From Chara braunii (Eukaryota > Streptophyta > Charophyceae > Charales > Characeae): a stretch of DNA of 24,682 nucleotides. The notes under the pieces are model-generated. The model made no database searches. It was given only the letters and a program-made list of their open reading frames with translations, and was not told the origin of the DNA. The DNA lies in NCBI GenBank assembly GCA_003427395.1, contig BFEA01000008.1, forward strand, positions 838,863 through 863,544, in the 5' to 3' direction. Position 1 is the stretch's first letter. Every line of letters begins with the position of its first letter. Positions 19,416-24,682 of the stretch are shown piece by piece. The position numbers and the translations under genes are program-made.

Positions 19416-19847
19416 GTATGTTTTGCTTCCTGTTGCTTGTCAAAATGTCAGACCGTTGAACCTACTGGTGGAACCTGGTAATTGCCTTTGGTATGGGTTT
19501 TAGCCAGAAATGTACAGTTATCTGATACTCATCCGGCTGTGAGGTTGGATGGTTGGACTTGAAGTTAAGTTTATCCGTTTTGGCGAGCAGGCAAATTTGT
19601 TAAGAGAGAGGAAGTTCTGCTTTATCTATTTCCCTGGTATTTTTATGTCTGTACATGGTCTGATGGAACTGATACGCATCAGATACACTGGGATTCACCA
19701 CATGGACTGCACGAGTAAATTGGACATTGAGGACGACGAATTCACTGTGCTTTTTCCTCCAGAAAGGAGTTGGGCGAGTCCTGGTTTGCATAGCATCGCT
19801 TTGGTGGTTGGGGGGAGGGGGGGTCCTGTCAAGTTTTTTTGAAGTTA

Positions 19848-19927
19848 CCCATTTTGAGCAATAAGTGAGCAGCACCACTGTAATAAACCCATTTTGAGCA
19901 ATCAGTGAGCAGCACCACTGTAATAAC
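19848..19927. repeat. 40-bp tandem duplication
   Basis: CCCATTTTGAGCAATAAGTG... at 19848-19887 repeats at 19888-19927 with about two differences. It lies in the putative intron. Confidence 0.95.
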
Positions 19928-20559
19928 AATGTTCGAACTTCAAACTTCTGTATGAGCTAGCACTATGAGTCTGAGGTTGTGATCGAGTTGTTGGCGTCTC
20001 AGCTGCGCCCAGTGAAATGTTTTGGTGTGAACATGTTCCCACTCTCTTTGGAGTGTGAAGTGTTTCGTGTCTGTACAAGCCTGTCCTGCGCTCATCGAGG
20101 CCGCCAGAACGTGTTACCAGTGTCTGTATGTGTTGCATTAGGGAGGATGTAGCACACATCTGAAGTGCTGTGGTTGCCAAGCGGCAGGTCATTTGATTGT
20201 TGATGTCATCCGCACATAAAGTCTGCACATCCAGTATGAACAACCTTGCTTCAGAATCATATAACTATGTATGTGGTCAAATGCTTATGAAGTAAACATT
20301 GCATATCCAACGTACCAAGTTGTTCTACAATGGGAACTCGTTGAGTACTTGATGCAGAAGCCAGACCCTTCTCTGAACCAATTTAAGCATATAGGCCTTT
20401 GTAGCCAATGTGGTTTGGTTGGAGACAATGGCTCAAGGAGACTCGCCAGAGTACTTACTGGAAACATTTCTTTAGTCTGCTTCACTGCCTGCCGCAGCTA
20501 ATGAAGTATTACCGGGATCAGGCTTTCAGACAGTGTTTATTGTTACATTGTTTGGTCAG

Positions 20560-20709
20560 GGTATGATTGGGAGTGGGAATGGCGGATCTCTAGGGGCAGG
20601 AGCTCTGGATGTCACCCCGGGGAAGAGGTCGAGAGTGGCACGAAATAATATTGCTGGTGTTGAAGGTGAAGGTCAGCAAGATGATGGAACACCACTAAGC
20701 TGGCAAACG
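20560..20709 (+). CDS. Second candidate exon of the same host gene
   Basis: 150 bases, 50 codons, phase 0 at both ends, between TTTGGTCAG and GTGAGG splice-like sites. The peptide is a Gly/Ser-rich start (GMIGSGNGGSLGAGALD), a basic patch (PGKRSRVARNN), an acidic patch (EGEGQQDDG) and TPLSWQT. It looks like a disordered linker leading to a folded domain. Being frame-compatible with 19269-19415 and on the same strand supports one spliced gene. No further exon is clear before the disturbed region beginning near 20917. Assignment to ATM or another PIKK is a guess. Confidence 0.4.
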
Positions 20710-21123
20710 GTGAGGGCATCTGATCTTCGTTGCCCTTCTTACACTATTGCAAGGTGTTCTTTATGAAACTGGGTGTTGTGAAGTGTTATTCATGGAGCAA
20801 GCAAGGCATTCTGTCCAATTGAACTACTGAGAGGCAAAGTTGTGAGTGGTACTTTATGGTGGATATCCAGGTACTGTGTTTATTCTTGGAGATTTTTCTT
20901 TTTATGTAGTTCCAGGGTTGCATCCTTGTCGACCGCCTACCCTGATGGCCGACCGTATTGCAGCCGACCAGTAGGGCGGACCAGTCGGCGGTCTACCGAC
21001 CAGTCAGAAAACAGCCATCCACTGATTTTTTTTCGAATTTGAGTTGGGGGCTGTACTGCGCTTGCTGAGTATAGCCCAAATCCGCTGAAAAACTTTTGGG
21101 GATGGGGGGGGTGTGGGGGGGGT

Positions 21124-21160
21124 TGTCTCTTATACACATCTAGATGTGTATAAGAGACAG
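21124..21160. other. Nextera mate-pair junction adapter, second copy (37 of 38 bases)
   Basis: The same inverted 19-bp mosaic ends as at 131-168, lacking only the first C. It marks a chimeric join; sequence on its two sides need not be neighbours in the genome. Confidence 0.98.
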
Positions 21161-21220
21161 CCCGGCGACAGCACAGAAACAAAGGCTTATGAGGGACCAA
21201 TTTTGGGTCCAGTTTGACAA
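21161..21220 (+). repeat. Misplaced fragment of LINE ORF1a
   Basis: About 60 bases match element A 712-771 (CCCGGCGACAGCACAGAAAC and on through GGGTCCAGTTTGACAA) with a few differences, then an N at 21221. It directly follows the adapter, so it most likely came from a mate-pair chimera or gap filling. The differences show that it derives from another LINE copy. Confidence 0.9.
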
Positions 21221-21221
21221 N

Positions 21222-21370
21222 TAGGGGGTGTATAGGGGAATATAGGGGTGGTTTAGGGAGTATTGGAGGGGGTATAATGGTGTTAGGGGGCGGTTTGGGG
21301 TTGTTGGGGGGGTGTATGGGGATATTGGGGGTGGGTATGGGGGTATTGGTGGGGTTATTAGGGGTTCTGG
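21222..21370 (+). repeat. G-run-rich degenerate repeat, G-quadruplex potential
   Basis: G3-G7 tracts occur every 6-10 bases for 150 bases with TAT, TGT or ATT spacers (GGGGTGGTTTAGGG, GGGGATATTGGGGGTGGG). It starts at an N next to the adapter-linked LINE fragment, so its neighbours are uncertain. Confidence 0.8.
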
Positions 21371-21497
21371 ACCCAACAAGAAAAAGAGAAAAAATAAATA
21401 AATAAAATTGTGGGGTGCCGACGACCGCCGACCGGTAGGTGCCAACCAGCCAACCGGTTGGCTGTTCCAAAGGCCGCCAACCATTGGGGTATGCAAC

Positions 21498-21993
21498 AAT
21501 GTGTAGTTCTGAAAATAAATCATAAAAAATATTATGAAAATGTATACACACAGGAGTGTCTTGTTCTCTTGCCAGCAGTGATCCTTGCCTGATGTAGATG
21601 TCCAGTACAGGTGTTTGCTGTTGGTTCAGCTTTTGTCTCTTCAATCCAAACTCTTGGCAAGGAGACTCGTGCCCGCTGCTGTATCTTCGTGCCTTGTCTG
21701 TGAGCATATGCTGTGTTTAGGGTATGTTTGACATGTTCCTCTTCTCCCATGACACCATCAAAATAGGATTCACTTGAAGTACATTGTTAGTGTTTGATGT
21801 ATCATGAGCACATGGAATGATTACCAGAGTATCCAAAGACATCTGCCTCACTTCAACGCGAAAAACAAATGAATGGTTTCTAATCTTTGCTTTCAGTGCT
21901 CATGAGACAGAATCGTGTGTGGCATTGTTGAACTATTTAGGATTGCAAAATCATCTGCCATTCTTCAAGGCATTTCCTCTTTTATTGGGCCTC
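21498..21993. other. No gene seen
   Basis: AT-rich sequence of intron or intergenic character. Short ORFs on both strands have no recognisable motif. It could be intronic to the gene suggested by the exons at 19.3 and 20.6 kb. Confidence 0.5.
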
Positions 21994-22110
21994 AAACCAC
22001 CACTTCCTGTCCAGCTATTTTGTTCGAATGAATGCGGGTTAACCTGCCGCGTTAAACCACCACTTCCTGTCCAGCTATTTTGTTCGAATGAATGCGGGTT
22101 AACCTGCCGC
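21994..22110. repeat. Perfect 60-bp tandem duplication
   Basis: 21994-22050 and 22054-22110 are identical over 57 bases (AAACCACCACTTCCTGTCCA to AACCTGCCGC), period 60. The period keeps any reading frame. It is either a very recent duplication or an assembly duplication. Confidence 0.97.
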
Positions 22111-22281
22111 AATAACAGTGGCTCAGCCTAGCAGAAGGAAAAGGCTGACAACATCAGAGGAAAATAAAAGATTGCACCCATGTCGATTCATCTTTTGTTT
22201 GCGTGGAGTGAGAGGAACTCGTGGTTTAACGCTGTGGCTTCATTATTTAGTGCGGAGTGTCAATTGGGTTCTTTTGCAACC

Positions 22282-22493
22282 AGCACAATAAATGCACTGC
22301 CTCACCTCATGACAGGTGGAGTATGATATTTGTAAACTATTTAGAATTTCAACACAGTCTGCTATTTTCCACTGGTAAGTCAGAACAAGTGCAATAAACA
22401 CCTCGCCTCTTCCTCATGACAGGTGATGTACAATATTTGTGGAAGTGTTTAGAATTGCAACAGCATCTGCCATTTCTATGAGTTGTGTCAATG
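22282..22493. repeat. Diverged ~107-bp tandem repeat
   Basis: CACAATAAATGCACTGCCTC...CTCATGACAGGTGGAGTATG...TTTAGAATTTCAACACAGTC (from 22282) and GTGCAATAAACACCTCGCCT...CTCATGACAGGTGATGTACA...TTTAGAATTGCAACAGCATC (from 22390). A partial third relative lies at 21930-21965 (CTATTTAGGATTGCAAAATC). Confidence 0.8.
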
Positions 22494-22714
22494 CTTTCTT
22501 GTGTGACTCGCATCTGGAGCTCTTCGTGGTTGGACATTGGGCTACATGTGGCCAGTATGTCCTGTGAAATTGACGAGAGATCACACGTCTCTTTCTTGTG
22601 GTGTCATTTGATAGGTCTATTGGGTGCATGTGAACTACTTAACAGCAGCAAAAGCAGCACAGGTATGTGTGTGAACATCAGGGTGCATGGGAAGGTGCAC
22701 TCTCAGAACTGAAG

Positions 22715-22716
<2 letters not shown>

Positions 22717-22768
<52 letters not shown>
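22717..22768. repeat. (TC)n microsatellite, about 26 units
   Basis: Uninterrupted TC dinucleotides; the same motif as 18775-18861 but on the other strand. Confidence 0.97.
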
Positions 22769-22771
<3 letters not shown>

Positions 22772-23544
22772 TCCTGCAAAAAGTGGAAGAAGGAGAAGAC
22801 AACACTCACGGTTATACTCCCTCTGTGTGTTTCTCCCGTCGATGGTGCGTTCTTGAGGGGTCGGAGATGGCTGGCTTAACGGTGAGTGGCAGTCCCGTCG
22901 TGCAGGTCGATGGTGGGCGGTGGGAGCTCGGGCTGCTCTGGATGTTGGACGGTGGGACGCGGTAGGTGGGGGGGGGGTAACCTGGCTGGCACATGCTTCA
23001 ATGTGGGAGTTCAAATGAACTCCCGCCATCCACAATCTTCAAAAGTGCGATGGATCAGCCGCTGCTACCAAGGTCAATGGCCAAGATCAGCCGCTTTGTT
23101 TTTGCTCGAACTTTGTTTTTTTTTTTTTTTTGGGCTGGCAGTGGACTCCACGAGGGCGAGGGAGGCCAGGCCACTACTACAGCATTTTCGACCCCCAGCA
23201 AAAGTGTGCTGTGGGAAACTGGGAGCCAACTGGGCTGGCCCACCGGCTGGTCAAACCGGGAGGCTCCGAGGTGAGGGAGGGGTCCCCAGGTCATTCGGGA
23301 CTAAAACTCGTCTGGACATGTTTACGGACGAGGGAACCATGGTCCGAGGCCAGTTTGGCGTAGATGTCTGGAGCCTGTCCGGTAATCCGGATGTCTAGAT
23401 CAATCTTGGCTCAGGTTCGCTTTTTGGTCCGCATCTGGGTCTGTGGTTATCATAATTTGCTCCATTTAAAACACAGAAAAACACACTGCAATTTCTTTTT
23501 GCTTGTATGGATGAGAAACTTCAGAAAATTGAAAGTAAGTTTAC
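22769..23544. other. No supported gene; GC-rich then AT-rich non-coding
   Basis: 22880-23400 is GC-rich with G runs and a T run at about 23117-23132. A 170-codon ORF on the plus strand (22886-23398) and overlapping ORFs in other frames have no recognised motif and biased composition, so I do not call a gene. Just before U6 there is no plant USE box and no TATA about 30 bases upstream. Confidence 0.5.
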
Positions 23545-23570
23545 CACATAGAATCCTTCCGGACATCCGT

Positions 23571-23602
<32 letters not shown>

Positions 23603-23704
23603 GGCCCCTGCGCAAGGATGACACTCATAAATTGAGAAATGGTCCAATTTTTTTTATTTAAAAAAAAAGGAAGAAAAAAACTTAAAAAAAGACTTCATCA
23701 CATA
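23545..23704 (+). mobile_element. Possible retrotransposed U6 unit with short target-site duplication
   Basis: CACATA immediately before the U6 5' end and CACATA after the A-rich tract. The repeat is only 6 bases, so chance remains possible. Confidence 0.4.
23551..23651 (+). ncRNA. U6: U6 spliceosomal snRNA (probably a retrocopy)
   Basis: About 101 bases. The core ACGATACAGAGAAGATTAGC and ATGGCCCCTGCGCAAGGATG is exact, including the ACAGAGA box that pairs with the 5' splice site and the AGC triad region. The 3' part (ATAAATTGAGAAATGGTCC) is plant-type and ends in T8. The 5' stem region differs from the usual plant form (AATCCTTCCGGAC in place of GTCCCTTCGGGGAC), weakening that stem, and G-to-T and C-to-T changes lie near 23624 and 23632. 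No plant-type USE or TATA is in place upstream. An A-rich tract (23657-23690) follows, and CACATA flanks the unit on both sides (23545-23550, 23699-23704). These suggest a LINE-mobilised copy, though a functional gene is not excluded. Confidence 0.92.
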
Positions 23705-23727
23705 ATGTGGCTCCCGAGGTAGTGTCG

Positions 23728-23757
23728 CGTTAGTGCTGCGGTAACGCAGCGCTAACG
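23728..23757. repeat. 13-bp hairpin capped by a GTAA (GNRA) tetraloop
   Basis: CGTTAGTGCTGCG, GTAA, CGCAGCGCTAACG: 12 Watson-Crick pairs and one G-T pair on this strand, with a GNRA loop if transcribed from the plus strand. GTG/CAC pairs can extend it across a small internal loop. Confidence 0.85.
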
Positions 23758-23990
23758 TCACGCTCCTGGTCACGTCTGGGTGTTGGGGGCTCGTGTTAGG
23801 GTTGACGATAGCTGTTGATCTGAGTTGCTAAAACTTGACGACGGGGAGGCTATGGCGTCGCAGGGCAAAGCGCTGGGGCGCTAGTGGGGCACGCTGCTGG
23901 GACCTGGTCTGTCCCTGGCCACCACCGGTTACGGTTGACAATGACTGTTTGTCAGTATTCCAGTTGGGTTGAGGAGGGCAGGGTGTTGAT

Positions 23991-24350
23991 GTGTGGGTGA
24001 CCGACTGGCGAAATCTAGGCGCGGGAATATACCTGATGAGACTGATCGAGGGCATTGCCCCTCGGTCCTTGATACGGAGGTGCTGTGGGATTATCCCGCT
24101 CTTGATTATCAGGGGCAGCCTGCAGCAAACCTGGGAGGAGCAGATGGGATTCGATAGGGATGATGCGCTGGAGATGGAGGTGGACAGGGCATCAATAAAA
24201 CGTCAATTTCCGGGAGAGACTACGGATTCTTGCCGTGATCAGTATCGCCCACCGTCGATGACAACGGGCTTCAAGCTGCGAACTGGATTCTTCGCTGTTG
24301 CTACAGCTACTTCGGGCGTGATGATAATTCGTTTTCCGGATTTTCGCTGA
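23991..24350 (+). CDS. Hypothetical 119-codon ORF, weak
   Basis: Open from ATG 23991 to TGA 24348-24350. The peptide has mixed, protein-like composition (EGIAPRSLIRR, EEQMGFDRDDALEMEVDRAS, FFAVATATSGVMIIRFPDF) but no motif I recognise. An AATAAA lies about 155 bases downstream, near 24507. It could be an exon, a TE remnant or chance. Confidence 0.2.
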   Translation: MWVTDWRNLGAGIYLMRLIEGIAPRSLIRRCCGIIPLLIIRGSLQQTWEEQMGFDRDDALEMEVDRASIKRQFPGETTDSCRDQYRPPSMTTGFKLRTGFFAVATATSGVMIIRFPDFR

Positions 24351-24389
24351 TTCTGACCGACTCTCATTTTGTTACGTCCGAGCACACAG

Positions 24390-24393
<4 letters not shown>

Positions 24394-24423
<30 letters not shown>
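24394..24423. repeat. (GA)n microsatellite, about 15 units
   Basis: Third GA/CT tract in the last 6 kb. Confidence 0.95.
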
Positions 24424-24427
<4 letters not shown>

Positions 24428-24509
24428 CTGGGCTAGGGTTAATAGTTTTCTGGTAGGTTTTCTTTTATTTTGGATGTTTCAGTGGTGTTGTGCGTACTTA
24501 GGTTGGAAT

Positions 24510-24682
24510 AAAGATAGATAGAACATAGATAGATCCGTAGATAGCTATATATTCTATTTGACGATATATATATATACTAGGCTGAACTCCGGGCCGCCCG
24601 GCGGCCGGCTCGTCGCCCGGGGGGGGGGCCGGGCCGCCTGGCCGGTCGCTCCGCCTGGTTGGCCACCGGGCGACCCCAGCGC
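24510..24682. repeat. GATA-like and (TA)n repeats, then a GC-rich terminal block
   Basis: Several AGATAGAT words (24510-24545), ATATATATATAT near 24563, then from about 24587 nearly pure G/C (GGGCCGCCCGGCGGCCGGC, a G9 run, GCCGGTCGC). The GC block resembles, in words only, the CCGACCGG-rich ends at 20.93 and 21.42 kb. Confidence 0.75.

Larger units (their letters stand above)
20917..21497. mobile_element. Probable short transposon with inverted ends, internally misassembled
   Basis: GTTGCAT at 20917-20923 and ATGCAAC at 21491-21497 are a perfect 7-bp inverted pair. Next to each lies a GCCGACC/CCGACCGG-rich stretch (20930-21002 and 21418-21480) unlike the surroundings. Between them the sequence is interrupted by an adapter, a LINE fragment and a G-rich run, so the true interior is unknown. 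No transposase is seen. It may be a non-autonomous DNA element. Confidence 0.4.

Noticed and set aside
22886-23398. 170-codon ORF as a gene
   Set aside because: GC-rich sequence with overlapping ORFs in all frames, homopolymers and no protein motif.

Overview
This window is eukaryotic nuclear DNA that is mostly repeats. The green-plant/streptophyte lineage is suggested, though not proven, by a U6 snRNA sequence near 23.6 kb whose 3' part (ATAAATTGAGAAATGGTCC) is of the plant type rather than the animal type. LINE-type retrotransposons, GT/AG-bounded candidate exons, long GA/CT microsatellites and the lack of any bacterial operon structure agree with a eukaryote. I cannot name the species.

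Layout. (1) 1-7986, plus strand: a long LINE (element A) with a zinc-knuckle ORF (ORF1a), a second ORF region I do not recognise (ORF1b), and an ORF2 encoding an AP-type endonuclease, reverse transcriptase and C-terminal CCHC zinc finger, followed by a 3' UTR and A-rich tail. (2) 7987-8552: short spacer with an 11-bp minisatellite. (3) 8553-17282, minus strand: a related but strongly diverged LINE (element B), tail-to-tail with A, frameshifted throughout and split at about 11.5-12.5 kb by roughly 1 kb of foreign sequence. (4) 17.3-24.7 kb: mostly non-coding DNA with GA/CT tracts, several small tandem duplications, two candidate exons of a spliced host gene (19269-19415 and 20560-20709; very tentatively ATM-like PI3K-related kinase), a probable damaged short transposon (20917-21497), a U6 snRNA copy with a retrocopy-like A-rich tail, a strong GNRA-capped hairpin, and a GC-rich end.

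Two places (131-168 and 21124-21160) carry the palindromic Tn5 mosaic-end junction of Nextera mate-pair libraries. They are library artefacts retained in the assembly. The first creates a false 88-bp duplication of the LINE start; the second joins a LINE ORF1 fragment to unrelated DNA. Scattered Ns in ORF1 suggest a consensus collapsed from several copies, so some frameshifts in element A may be assembly errors.

The most informative biology comes from comparing the two LINEs. Their 3' UTRs stay highly similar, including a hairpin with the same 7-bp stem, while their proteins are much diverged. Both keep an unusual CX2CX4HX6C zinc knuckle, an unrecognised second ORF1 module, and an endonuclease in which the usual catalytic Glu of the QETH motif is replaced. 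Neither copy looks able to encode a working ORF2.
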